Source: an uncultured beta proteobacterium (GTDB lineage Bacteria > Pseudomonadota > Gammaproteobacteria > Burkholderiales > SG8-41). Taken from it: a stretch of 41,611 nucleotides of DNA. The position numbers and the translations under genes are program-made. This document shows positions 16,727-24,945 of the stretch, one piece after another. Every line of letters starts with the position of its first letter. Position 1 is the first letter of the stretch. Under the pieces are notes generated by a model that worked only from the letters and a program-made list of their open reading frames with translations, was not told the DNA's origin and ran no database searches. Location of the stretch: contig CAIZLW010000192.1 of assembly GCA_903933915.1 (NCBI GenBank), forward strand, positions 1-41,611, written 5' to 3'.

Positions 16727-18055
16727 ATGAAGTCATCACGTCGTACATTCCTCAAGGCCGGCACGGCCGCCGCCGCACTCTCGGCCGCGCCGCTGTCCGC
16801 ACAACCCCTGCTGCGCTCGCCCGCGTCCGCGCTGATGCCGAAGTCGGGCAAGCGCCGCGTGGTCATTGCCGGCGGCGGCTGGGGTGGTTTGACTACGGCC
16901 CGTCATCTTCGTGCGCAGGCGCCCGACCTCGAAGTCGTACTGCTGGAACGCAATCCCGTGTTCTGGTCCTGCCCGCTCAGCAACAAGTGGCTGATCGACG
17001 TCGTCGACACCCAGTTCCTGGTGCATTCCTATATGGCGCCGGCCAAACGCTACGGCTACACCTTCGTGCAGACCGAGATCAGCGACATCGACCGCAGCGC
17101 CCGCCGCGTGCATACCGCACAGGGTTATATCGATTACGACTGGCTGGTGGTGTCCACCGGCATCCGATACGCCTTTGAATCGTGGTTCGGCAACGACCGC
17201 AAGGCCATCGACTACACGCGCGAAACCTATCCGACGGCTTATATCCCCAGCGCCGAACACGCTGTGGTCAAACAGAAGATCCACAATTTCAAGGGCGGCA
17301 CTTTCGTGATGACGCTGCCGCCGCCGCCGCATCGCTGCCCGCCGTCACCGTATGAACGTGCCTGTCTGATGGCCTGGCACTTCAAGACCAACAAGATTCC
17401 GGCGAAGATCATCATTCTCGATCCGAAACCGATGGTGGCGCCGATTACCGCCGGCTATAACGAGGCCTTCCGCGAACTGTATCCGGACATCATCACCCAT
17501 GTGCCGAAAGCGCTGATCAAGGAAGTTGATCCCTTCAACAAGGTGGTGAAAACCGCTGCCGGCGATTTCAAATTCGATGACGCGCTGCTGATGTCGCCGC
17601 ACCAGGCCGGTGATCTGGTCTGGAAGGCCGGCCTCATCGGCAAGACGCCGGACGGCAAACCGACCGGCTGGGCAGGTGTTGATCCCTTTTTCTACAACAC
17701 CAAGGACGACCCGCAGGTCTTTGTCATCGGCGACTCGCTCGGCGCGGTGTCACCGCATTTCGGCCATTACCCGAAGGCCGGTCATGTGGCCAACAAGCAG
17801 GGCCGTGCCGTCGCGCAATACATCGCGCAGCAGGCCAAAGACCGGCAGCCCAAGCACGTGATGATCGACAACCTCTGTTACATGCTGGTCAACAACACGC
17901 CGCGCGAAGCCATTTCCGTGCAGTTCGATTACGGTATCGGCGAAGATGGACACCTGTGGCAGAAACAGATCGATGACGGCCAGCGCCGCCCTGAGCTCTG
18001 GGAGGAAGACCTGAAGTGGGTGGATCACATGTTCGGGGATTTCCTGGCGTCGTAA
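16727..18055 (+). CDS. Tat-exported flavoprotein resembling flavocytochrome c sulfide dehydrogenase
   Basis: This 442-residue protein starts with a twin-arginine signal (SSRRTFLKAG, residues 3-12), then an FAD-binding GGGWGG (49-54), the second nucleotide half and the IGDSLG motif (334-339). Three cysteines match those of the FccB/SoxF flavoprotein subunit: Cys82 (WSCPLSN) at the position that covalently binds FAD, and Cys204 (PHRCPPSPYERA) with Cys384 (NLCYML) at the positions of the redox-active disulfide. It should act in the periplasm, oxidising sulfide or another sulfur compound. The usual cytochrome c partner (FccA/SoxE) is not encoded nearby, so the electron acceptor is unknown. The ribosome site AAGGAG precedes the ATG; a terminator follows. 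Confidence 0.85.
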   Translation: MKSSRRTFLKAGTAAAALSAAPLSAQPLLRSPASALMPKSGKRRVVIAGGGWGGLTTARHLRAQAPDLEVVLLERNPVFWSCPLSNKWLIDVVDTQFLVHSYMAPAKRYGYTFVQTEISDIDRSARRVHTAQGYIDYDWLVVSTGIRYAFESWFGNDRKAIDYTRETYPTAYIPSAEHAVVKQKIHNFKGGTFVMTLPPPPHRCPPSPYERACLMAWHFKTNKIPAKIIILDPKPMVAPITAGYNEAFRELYPDIITHVPKALIKEVDPFNKVVKTAAGDFKFDDALLMSPHQAGDLVWKAGLIGKTPDGKPTGWAGVDPFFYNTKDDPQVFVIGDSLGAVSPHFGHYPKAGHVANKQGRAVAQYIAQQAKDRQPKHVMIDNLCYMLVNNTPREAISVQFDYGIGEDGHLWQKQIDDGQRRPELWEEDLKWVDHMFGDFLAS

Positions 18056-18067
18056 GCCGGGCATTCC

Positions 18068-18101
18068 AAAAACAAACGGCGCCGAGGCGCCGTTTGTTTT
18101 T
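18068..18101. terminator. Bidirectional terminator between convergent genes
   Basis: The arms 18068-18083 and 18086-18101 are perfectly complementary over 16 bp (core GGCGCC, flanked by A and T runs). They lie between the flavoprotein gene (+) and a Bug gene (-). Confidence 0.9.
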
Positions 18102-18114
18102 GCTGCAACAGGTA

Positions 18115-19080
18115 TTACTGCACCGTGATATTCGCTTCGCGGATCACCCGCGACCACTTCTCCATGTCGGTGCGCACGAAACTGCTGAACTCCGCCGGCG
18201 TGTTGGTCGCCGCAATCAGACCGCTCGCCGCGAGCAGCTTGTTCACTTCCGGCGTATGCATGAACTTCACCACTTCGGTGTTGATGCGCTGAATGATCTC
18301 CGGGCGCACGCCTGAGGGAGTGAACAGGCCGTACCAGGTGTTGATCACCAGTTCGGGCATGCCGGCTTCCGCCGTGGTCGGCACATTGGGGATCGTCGGC
18401 ACGCGCTCCGGCACCAGCACCGCCAGCCCGCGCAGCCGACCGCTGCTGATGAAGGGGATGGTTGCGGGCACGGTGACCATCACCATTTCCGCTTCGCCGC
18501 CGAGGATGTGCGTCAACGCAATGCTCGCGCCCTTGTACGGCACATGCAGGATGTCGACCTTGGCCAGTGACTTGAACAGCTCGCCCGCGAGATGGTTCGA
18601 TGAACCGACGCCGCCGGAACCGAAACTCATCTTGCCGGGGTGGGCTTTGGCGAGTTTGACCAGCTCAGTGACGTTTTTCGCCGGCACCGACGGGTGGATC
18701 ACAAACACGTTGGGCACCGTGGACAGCATCGACACCGGTGTGAAATCGCGCAGGGTGTCGTAGTTGAGCTTTTTGTAGAGACTGGGGCTGATCACCAGCG
18801 ACGGACTGGTCAGCAGCAGCGTGTGGCCGTCGGCGGGCGAGCGCGCGGTGAGTTCTGCGGCGAGGTTGCCGCCGGCACCCGGGCGGAAATCGGCGAGCAC
18901 CGGATGCCCCAAAGCACTGCCTAATTTTTCCGAAACCAGAATGCCGAGGATCTGCGAGGCGCCGGTAGGGAAGGCGACGATCAGGCGCACGTTTTTCTCG
19001 GGATATTTCTGCGCTGCAACCGGCAGCATGCCGGTGAACAACAGCAGGGCCGTGACCAGTGTGACGCGTGCAACAGACAT
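18115..19080 (-). CDS. Bug-family solute-binding protein (receptor 3), atypical ligand site
   Basis: This 321-residue precursor has its signal peptide ending at PVAAQ (residues 20-24). The binding-site signature is unusual: FPTGASQILG replaces the common PPGGxTDxxAR, so the ligand Asp is Gln43. DNRPGAGG is changed to DFRPGAGGN. The rest (SPADGHTLLL, HPSVPAKNV, HVPYKGASIA) is standard. The ATG at 19080 has CCAGGAGAGG upstream. It lies 118 bases downstream of, and in the same direction as, the NHL propeller gene and may be transcribed with it. Confidence 0.9.
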   Translation of the reverse strand: MSVARVTLVTALLLFTGMLPVAAQKYPEKNVRLIVAFPTGASQILGILVSEKLGSALGHPVLADFRPGAGGNLAAELTARSPADGHTLLLTSPSLVISPSLYKKLNYDTLRDFTPVSMLSTVPNVFVIHPSVPAKNVTELVKLAKAHPGKMSFGSGGVGSSNHLAGELFKSLAKVDILHVPYKGASIALTHILGGEAEMVMVTVPATIPFISSGRLRGLAVLVPERVPTIPNVPTTAEAGMPELVINTWYGLFTPSGVRPEIIQRINTEVVKFMHTPEVNKLLAASGLIAATNTPAEFSSFVRTDMEKWSRVIREANITVQ

Positions 19081-19198
19081 CAGGCCTCTCCTGGCACAGA
19101 CGGTGTCATCAGTTCGGACGCCGGGGTTTTTATTCTCGCGGCGCACCGGCCACGCCCCTTGCGGAGCGCGACCGGGTTTCTTGCAGGCCGTGATTGGT

Positions 19199-20386
19199 TC
19201 AGCGTTTCGGCCAGAGTACGCCCTGGCGTCCTGCCGTGACCGTGCCCACGCCCTTGAACACGAAGCGCTGTACGCGTTTGCCTTCGTAGGTCTCGGTGGT
19301 ATAGACGTTGCCCTTGGAGTCGGTGGCGATGCTGTGCACGCCGTAGAACTGGCCGGGCTGGCGGCCGCCGTCGCCGAAGTTGCTGATCTCCTCCAGCGTT
19401 TCGCGCAGGATGATGCGCACCACTTCGTTGGTGCCGTCGGCGATGAAAATGAAGCGCTGCTGCGGGTCCTTCGAGAACGCGATGTCCCAGGTCGAGCCCG
19501 AGCCCAGGGTGTTCTTGGCGTAGAACGCCTCGCGGATGAAGGTGCCGTCCGGCTTGAACACCTGCAGCCGGTTGTGCTGGCGGTCGCAGACATAGAGCAG
19601 CCCGTCGTTCGACAGGTCGGCGCAGTGCACCGGATTGCGGAACTGCTGCGAAGGTGCGACCGCCGGATCGTATTTGGCTTGCGGCGTGTCATCCGGCTTG
19701 TTGCCGTAGGCGCCCCAGTAGCGTTTCATCCTGCCAGTGTCGGCGTCGAGCACGGCGACGCGCTTGTTCAGGTAACCGTCGGCGACGAACGCTTCATTGG
19801 CCTTCGGGTCCACCCAGATTTTGGCGACGCGACCGAAATGTTCGAGGCTGTTGCTGCCGGCGTTCTTGCCGAGCCCGCCGAACTGCTGCAGGAACTTGCC
19901 GTCCTTGGTGAACTTGAGGATGTGCGCATCCTTGGCGCCGTTGCCGCCGATCCACACATTGCCCTTGTGGTCGACGAAGATGCCGTGATTCGACTCCGGC
20001 CATTCGTAACCCGCGCCGGGCCCGCCCCACGAGCGCACCAGATTGCCCGCCTGATCAAACACCAGCACCGGCGGCGCGCCGCGGCAGCATTCGCCGACGC
20101 CGAGTTCGAGCGCCTTCTCGTTGGCATGCAGCGTGGCCGAACTGCGGTGGATGATCCACACATGGTCCTGGTCATCGACATGCACGCCGATGGCCATGCC
20201 CAGCAGCCAGTGATTGGGCAGCGGCTTCGGCCACAGCGGATCGACTTCGAACATCGGCGCCTGCACCGTGCGCGCCTGAGCGTCGGCCTTGTTCTGCAAC
20301 ACCGCTTGGCCGATGCCAAATGCGAGCAGCAAAGCGAAGAACGCGGCGCCGGCATAAATGCCGCGCCTGCGGTGGATAGTTGCCAT
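19199..20386 (-). CDS. Exported NHL-repeat beta-propeller protein
   Basis: This 395-residue protein has an N-terminal uncleaved anchor or signal (residues 9-27, GIYAGAAFFALLLAFGIGQA). NHL/peptidylglycine-lyase-like blades follow: VDDQDHVWIIHR, VFDQAGNLVRSWGG, VDHKGNVWIGGNG, LKFTKDGKFLQQFGG, VADGYLNKRVAVLDADTG and TDSKGNVYTTETYEGKRVQR. Proteins like this are common beside Bug and catabolic genes in Burkholderiales; function is unproven (a periplasmic lyase or ligand-binding propeller). The ATG at 20386 follows GGGAGGGGATC; the 34-codon upstream extension is rejected because it lacks a ribosome site. It is divergent from the HupE-like gene. Confidence 0.85.
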   Translation of the reverse strand: MATIHRRRGIYAGAAFFALLLAFGIGQAVLQNKADAQARTVQAPMFEVDPLWPKPLPNHWLLGMAIGVHVDDQDHVWIIHRSSATLHANEKALELGVGECCRGAPPVLVFDQAGNLVRSWGGPGAGYEWPESNHGIFVDHKGNVWIGGNGAKDAHILKFTKDGKFLQQFGGLGKNAGSNSLEHFGRVAKIWVDPKANEAFVADGYLNKRVAVLDADTGRMKRYWGAYGNKPDDTPQAKYDPAVAPSQQFRNPVHCADLSNDGLLYVCDRQHNRLQVFKPDGTFIREAFYAKNTLGSGSTWDIAFSKDPQQRFIFIADGTNEVVRIILRETLEEISNFGDGGRQPGQFYGVHSIATDSKGNVYTTETYEGKRVQRFVFKGVGTVTAGRQGVLWPKR

Positions 20387-20530
20387 GATCCCCTCCCTTG
20401 TGTGCGTGCCGTGCGATTGGATACGACTGCTGCACTCCTCGGAATCCGGGTGAGCCCGGTATTGTGCAGTTATTATAGGCACATTCATTCAAGGCACGGT
20501 GGGTGCGTCGCAAGGGGAGGCAAGGCCGCG

Positions 20531-21859
20531 ATGTGGAATCGTTGGGCGTCGTTGATGCTGCGAGTGTTCGCGGCGGCCTGCGCATGCGCGGGCCTGCTGG
20601 CGCACCCCGCGGCCGCGCATGACATTCCCAGTGATGTGCGCATCATTGCCTATGTGAAGCCCGCGGGTGACCGGCTCCAGCTGCTGATCCGCGTGCCCCT
20701 TGCTGCAATGCGGGAGGTCGAGTTCCCGACGCGCGGTCCCGGTTACCTGGATCTGCGGCGCGCAGACCGCGCGTTCGCCGGCGCGGCCTCGCTGTGGCTG
20801 TCCGACAACCTTGAACTCCACGAAGGCGACGCCCGCCTGCCGCAAGCCACGCTGGTCACCGCGCGCATCTCGCTGGCCTCGGACCAATCATTCACCAGTT
20901 TCGAATCGGCGATGGTCCACCTGCACGGCGCACGCGTGCCGCCCGACACCGAGCTCTACTGGAACCAGCAACTGCTCGACGCGCAGTTCGAAGTGCCGAT
21001 TCGTTCTGCGTCATCGGAATTCGCCATCGACCCGAAGTTCTCGCGGCTCGGCCAGCGCGTGGTCACCGCGCTGCGCTTCCTGCCGCCGGGTAGCGCTGAA
21101 CGCGTCTTCGAATTCCATGGCAACCCGGGGCTGGTGCGGCTGGACCCGCGCTGGCACCAGGCGGCGCTGCGCTTCATCGAATCCGGCTTCATGCACATCC
21201 TCGAAGGCATGGACCACCTGCTGTTTCTGCTGTGCCTGGTGATCCCGTTCCGCCGCCTGCTGCCGCTGGCGGTGATCGTGACCTCGTTCACCGTCGCGCA
21301 TTCAATCACGCTGATCGCCTCGGCCTTCGGTTACGTCCCCGGCGGACTGTGGTTCCCGCCGCTGATCGAAACCCTGATCGCGATCTCCATCGTGTGGATG
21401 GCGCTGGAGAACATCGTCGGCGCGTACAACCTGCAGCGGCGCTGGGTGATCACCTTCGTGTTCGGGCTGGTGCACGGTTTCGGTTTCTCGTTTGCGCTGC
21501 GCGAGTCCTTGCAGTTCGCCGGTGAACACCTGGTGACTTCGCTGCTGTCGTTCAACATCGGCGTTGAGCTCGGCCAGCTGCTGGTGCTGGCGATACTGCT
21601 GCCGCTGCTGAACCTGCTGTTCCGGAACGCCGTCGCCGAACGCATCGTCATCATCATCCTGTCGGCGCTGGTCGCGCATACCGGCTGGCACTGGCTGCTG
21701 GAGCGGGGCGAGCAGCTGTTGAAGTTTCCGCTGCCGGCGATGGATGCTGCTGCGTGGGCGGGGCTGTTGCGCTGGCTGATTGCCGCGCTGGTACTCGCTG
21801 CGGTGGTGTGGCTGGCGGGGCGGGTGGTGCGGCGGTGGCTGGAGCGATCGCCGCAGTGA
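20531..21859 (+). CDS. HupE/UreJ-like membrane protein with periplasmic N-terminal domain
   Basis: This 442-residue protein has a signal peptide (LLAHPAAAHDIPS), a roughly 200-residue periplasmic domain rich in beta-strands, then a membrane part starting near residue 215. It includes GFMHILEGMDHLLFLLCLV, a VHGFGFSFAL helix and LSFNIGVELGQL. The HxxxGxDHxLF and FNxGxExGQ motifs are hallmarks of the HupE/UreJ family, whose small members import nickel or cobalt. The large N-terminal domain version is widespread but uncharacterised; metal transport is inference. No hydrogenase or urease genes are in view. The ATG has GGGGAGGCAAGG upstream; the much longer open frame upstream (from 18821) is a shadow. 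Confidence 0.85.
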   Translation: MWNRWASLMLRVFAAACACAGLLAHPAAAHDIPSDVRIIAYVKPAGDRLQLLIRVPLAAMREVEFPTRGPGYLDLRRADRAFAGAASLWLSDNLELHEGDARLPQATLVTARISLASDQSFTSFESAMVHLHGARVPPDTELYWNQQLLDAQFEVPIRSASSEFAIDPKFSRLGQRVVTALRFLPPGSAERVFEFHGNPGLVRLDPRWHQAALRFIESGFMHILEGMDHLLFLLCLVIPFRRLLPLAVIVTSFTVAHSITLIASAFGYVPGGLWFPPLIETLIAISIVWMALENIVGAYNLQRRWVITFVFGLVHGFGFSFALRESLQFAGEHLVTSLLSFNIGVELGQLLVLAILLPLLNLLFRNAVAERIVIIILSALVAHTGWHWLLERGEQLLKFPLPAMDAAAWAGLLRWLIAALVLAAVVWLAGRVVRRWLERSPQ

Positions 21860-21908
21860 TGGGGAGCGACAGCGTGGAATGACCACGCGATCACGCATAT
21901 TAAATATC

Positions 21909-21927
21909 AATAAAAACAAATAGTTAT
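21909..21927 (+). repeat. AT-rich 19-mer shared with 27622-27640
   Basis: AATAAAAACAAATAGTTAT occurs here, 57 bases before a Bug start codon, and as its exact reverse complement at 27622-27640. A looser relative is at about 8706-8725. It could be an UP-element/promoter sequence or a short repeat. Confidence 0.4.
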
Positions 21928-21984
21928 AACCAACCTGGCCGCAGAGCTGCCGGCCGCAACAGTGATTGCACAGGGAGCAGACCC

Positions 21985-22953
21985 ATGAAGCCGATTCATC
22001 GACTGATCGCTGCTGCGCTGATCGCCGGCGCTGCGACTGCGGCGCATGCGCAGACGGATTTTCCGAACCGGCCGATCCGCATGGTCATCGGATTCCCGCC
22101 CGGCGGCCCGACCGACATCATCGGCCGCGCGATGGCTTTGAAAATGCCCGAAGCCAGCGGCCAGCAGATGATCATCGACAATCGCGGCGGCGCCAACGGC
22201 ATTGTCGGCGCCGAGCTGGTGGCGAAATCACCGGCCGACGGCTACACCGCCTACTTCGCGACCATGGGTGTGCTGCTCGCGCCGATCATCCTGCCCAAAC
22301 TGTCGTTTGACCTGCTGCGCGATTTTGCGCCGGTCACGTTTGCGGCAACGGTGCCCATGGTGCTGGTGGTGCATCCCTCGCTGCCCGTCAAAACCGCCAA
22401 GGAACTGGTCGCACTCGCCAAATCCAAACCGCGCGAGATTTCCTACAGCTCGTCCGGCAACGCGAGCATGGGCAACCTGAGCATGGAATCCTTCAAGCTT
22501 GCCGCGGGCATCGACCTGCTGCATGTGCCGTATAAAGGCGCGGCGCCCAGCGTGCTGAACCTGGTGGGCGGCCACGTGCAGGCGGCGGTGCTGGCACTGC
22601 CGCCGTTGCTGCCGCAGATCCGTGACGGCAAGGTGCGCGCGCTGGCGGTGACTTCACCCAAACGCAGCCCCACCGTGCCCGATGTGCCGACCATCGAGCA
22701 GGCGGGATTCCCGCAGGCGCGGGCTGACAACTGGTTTGGCGTGCTGGTGCCGAAAGTCACGCCGAAGAACACCGTGGGCCGGCTGCACGACGTGTTGACC
22801 AGATCGCTGACGCATCCGGAGACCCGCGCCTATCTCGACAAGCAGGGCGCGGAGATTATCGCCTCGCAGCCGGAACAGTTCGCCGAACTCCTGCGCAGCG
22901 AATACGTGAAGTGGGAGAAGGTCATCCACAAGACGGGCATCAAGGCGGAATGA
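21985..22953 (+). CDS. Bug-family solute-binding protein (receptor 4)
   Basis: This 322-residue precursor has its signal cleaved after AHA (residues 20-22). The canonical binding site FPPGGPTDIIGR (Asp44), DNRGGANGIVG, SPADGYTAYF, HPSLPVKTAKE and HVPYKGAAPS are all present. The ribosome site CAGGGAGCAG precedes the ATG. It stands alone: the HupE-like gene ends 125 bases upstream and a split membrane gene follows. It is therefore an orphan receptor with its own promoter region, which contains the AT-rich 19-mer. Confidence 0.93.
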   Translation: MKPIHRLIAAALIAGAATAAHAQTDFPNRPIRMVIGFPPGGPTDIIGRAMALKMPEASGQQMIIDNRGGANGIVGAELVAKSPADGYTAYFATMGVLLAPIILPKLSFDLLRDFAPVTFAATVPMVLVVHPSLPVKTAKELVALAKSKPREISYSSSGNASMGNLSMESFKLAAGIDLLHVPYKGAAPSVLNLVGGHVQAAVLALPPLLPQIRDGKVRALAVTSPKRSPTVPDVPTIEQAGFPQARADNWFGVLVPKVTPKNTVGRLHDVLTRSLTHPETRAYLDKQGAEIIASQPEQFAELLRSEYVKWEKVIHKTGIKAE

Positions 22954-23096
22954 AGGGGCCGTGGTTTACCGATGGCACCGCCGCCCCGGGAGCGGGCAGC
23001 GGTGGCGGGTGATACCGGAACAATCACCGGCACTTTCCATGGGCGTTCAATTATGGATAATGGGCTCCGGGAGATAGGCACTCAACAGGATGTTCC

Positions 23097-23180
23097 GTGA
23101 AGCGCTGCGTAAAGTGCAACAGCCTGATGCCCGATGACGAACATGAGTGCATCAAATGCCACCATGTTTCCCTGCCGTAG
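23097..23180 (+). pseudogene. Zinc-ribbon N-terminus cut off by an in-frame amber codon
   Basis: A GTG at 23097 with AGGA upstream opens a 27-residue reading, MKRCVKCNSLMPDDEHECIK followed by CHHVSLP. It holds two CxxC knuckles typical of a zinc ribbon. It ends at TAG 23178-23180. The same frame continues without further stops through a Pro/Ala/Gln linker straight into the membrane protein at 23241. The natural reading is one gene (23097-24122, 342 codons) in which a sense codon, plausibly CAG, has become TAG. Alternatives are a free 27-residue zinc-ribbon peptide or a sequence error. Confidence 0.6.
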
Positions 23181-23240
23181 CCTGCGGCCCTGCGGTCTGC
23201 GGCGGCTCAACCGGTCGCCGCGCAGCCCTCGCTGGCCGCG

Positions 23241-24122
23241 GTGCCGCCCCTACCGAGTTTTGCGCCCGGTGAACGCCCGGGCCGGTTCCGCACCTCGTGG
23301 CTGATCGCCAAACAAAGCTGGCGGGTGCTGATGCTGGACAAATCGCTGCTGGTCTTCCCGTTGCTGAGCGGGGTCTCCTGCCTGCTGGTGATGCTGACGT
23401 TTTTCGCCGGTGCTTTTTTCACCGGTCTTCATCGGGGCGAATCAACGGGGGACGATGCACTCAGCTGGGTGCTGTTCTTTGTCTACTACTTCGTCAATTT
23501 CTTCGTGATCGTGTTTTTCAATTCGGCACTGGTGTCCTGTGCCATGACGCGCTTTAAGGGCGGCATCCCGACCGTCGGCGACGGCTTGCGCGCGGCAACG
23601 GCGCGCCTGCCGCAGATTCTGGCATGGACACTGCTGGCGGCCACCGTGGGCGTCGCGCTGCGCATGTTGCAGGAACGTTTTGCGCTCCTCGGGCGCATCG
23701 TGATCGCGTTGCTTGGCACGGCGTGGGCGATTGCCACCTACTTCATCGTGCCGGTGCTGGTGATGGAGCAGGCGAGTCCGCTCGATGCCGTCAAGCGCTC
23801 GGTGTCTCTGATGAAGCAGACCTGGGGCGAGTCGCTGATCAGCCACGTCGGGCTCGGGCTGGTCACCGGTGTGACCGGTGTGCTTGGCGTGCTGCTGATT
23901 GTCGTGATCACTGCCGCTCTGTTCATGGTGACGTCGAGCCTGGGCGCGATGATTGCGATGATCGCGGGATTTGTTGCCATCGTGGCCTTTGTGCTGCTGC
24001 TGGCGCTGGTCAGCAGCGCGCTGTCTTCGATCGTGCTCAGTGCGCTTTATCTCTACGCGGCGGAGAAGAACATGCCGCAGGCGTTCAAAGGCATGGAGCA
24101 GTTCGCGTTTGCACCCAAGTAG
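23241..24122 (+). CDS. Polytopic membrane protein (DUF6159-like), probable body of the split gene
   Basis: The 293 residues contain about six hydrophobic segments (for example KSLLVFPLLSGVSCLLVMLT, WVLFFVYYFVNFFVIVFFNS, IVIALLGTAWAIATYFIVPV and the long segments after residue 195). It also has the SPLDAVKRSVSLMKQTWGES loop typical of DUF6159/glycerophosphodiesterase-membrane-domain-like proteins. Function is unknown. The only start in this frame after the amber codon is the GTG at 23241, which has no ribosome site. This argues that the gene really begins at 23097 with a zinc ribbon, as in many zinc-ribbon/membrane fusions. Expression of this part is therefore doubtful. Confidence 0.75.
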   Translation: MPPLPSFAPGERPGRFRTSWLIAKQSWRVLMLDKSLLVFPLLSGVSCLLVMLTFFAGAFFTGLHRGESTGDDALSWVLFFVYYFVNFFVIVFFNSALVSCAMTRFKGGIPTVGDGLRAATARLPQILAWTLLAATVGVALRMLQERFALLGRIVIALLGTAWAIATYFIVPVLVMEQASPLDAVKRSVSLMKQTWGESLISHVGLGLVTGVTGVLGVLLIVVITAALFMVTSSLGAMIAMIAGFVAIVAFVLLLALVSSALSSIVLSALYLYAAEKNMPQAFKGMEQFAFAPK

Positions 24123-24167
24123 GGCCGCATTCCTGACTCTGTTCAGGCCGTTGCTGAAGGGTTAAAG

Positions 24168-24211
24168 GTAACGGAGTCGAATTTTCAGATAGATCAATCG
24201 ACCCCGGTACC
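24168..24211. repeat. Imperfect hairpin of the dispersed CGGAGTCGA family
   Basis: GGTAACGGAGTCGA near 24168 pairs imperfectly with TCGACCCCGGTACC (24198-24211). Related hairpins or half-hairpins occur at 33167, 37419, 37630 and 38663, so this is one copy of a REP-like family. Confidence 0.6.
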
Positions 24212-24462
24212 GTTGGTTACTCAGGATTCGACAACGTGAAAATTTGAATGGCATTCCATGTCAAATCAAACGCTTCCGCTGGTCCGGCCTGTATAAGGCT
24301 GCCGAGGGCGGCAACCGCAGCGGCCATCATTTCCGCAATGGATGCTGGCGTACAGACCAGCCGCTTTTGCACGCTTATGTTGAGCGGCGTTCGATCCAAT
24401 CATCAATCGGGATCATGACGCTGGTTGTAAATTGATCAATAACCTCAATAAAGGAACGCATC
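24212..24462. other. Gene-free stretch before the His-rich gene
   Basis: Only short frames without support are present on either strand. A promoter for the His-rich gene probably lies near its 3' end (the AT-rich stretch TTGATCAATAACC around 24433-24445), but no box is convincing. Confidence 0.35.
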
Positions 24463-24666
24463 ATGTCCGATTCCCATGGAGCGAGTGGTCTTCACAAGAA
24501 AGCTGCGCACGATCACGAGGCAACTGCCAAACATCATCACAGTGCAGCAGAACATCACGATAAGAACAAAATGCATGATGCCAAGGAAAGCTCGAAGAGC
24601 GCGATGGGTTGTTGCGATACCGCGCACAAGAGTTCTTCGGCAGCATGCGCCGATACGGCCAAGTAA
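24463..24666 (+). CDS. Small His-rich, cysteine-tailed cytosolic protein (67 aa)
   Basis: The 67-residue hydrophilic protein has eleven histidines in residues 5-55 (HDHEATAKHHHSAAEHHDK) and three cysteines (C50, C51, C62). No signal peptide or membrane segment is visible. Related short DHEAAAKHH-type proteins are common in proteobacteria and unassigned. Metal (Ni, Zn, Cu) buffering is a reasonable guess from composition only. The ribosome site AAAGGAACG precedes the ATG and a hairpin terminator follows at 24751, so this is a complete one-gene unit despite its size. Confidence 0.8.
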   Translation: MSDSHGASGLHKKAAHDHEATAKHHHSAAEHHDKNKMHDAKESSKSAMGCCDTAHKSSSAACADTAK

Positions 24667-24750
24667 TTTTGTCGGGGTAACCGCTGCATTCGAGTGATTC
24701 AGTTCATATCGGAATAGATATAACCGGATCAACCGGAATCAGCAGTTACA

Positions 24751-24779
24751 AAAAGCCAGCTTGGACGCTGGCTTTTCTT
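24751..24779. terminator. Terminator of the His-rich gene
   Basis: AAAAGCCAGC (24751-24760), six-base loop, GCTGGCTTTT (24767-24776) then CTTG. It shares its outer stem with the terminator at 1351. Confidence 0.85.
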
Positions 24780-24945
24780 GTTAAAAAAACCCCCGTCCCC
24801 GTATCACCCGGTGCGCTGCGCGGGAATAAAACACAGCGTTTCATCCTCAATCCCCGGCCACCCGCTTCTGGACACGGGTCACCGCATCTCAGTTATGATT
24901 TCCCCGCAGTCCCAATAAAAAAACCATTCATCGGAGGAGAACATC

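Noticed and set aside
18821-20530. Very long open frame (1012 codons to 21859) suggesting a giant protein
   Set aside because: The part before 20531 runs antisense to receptor 3 and the NHL gene, has no ribosome site, and shows the Arg/Ala/His-rich composition of GC-rich shadow frames. The real HupE-like gene starts at 20531.
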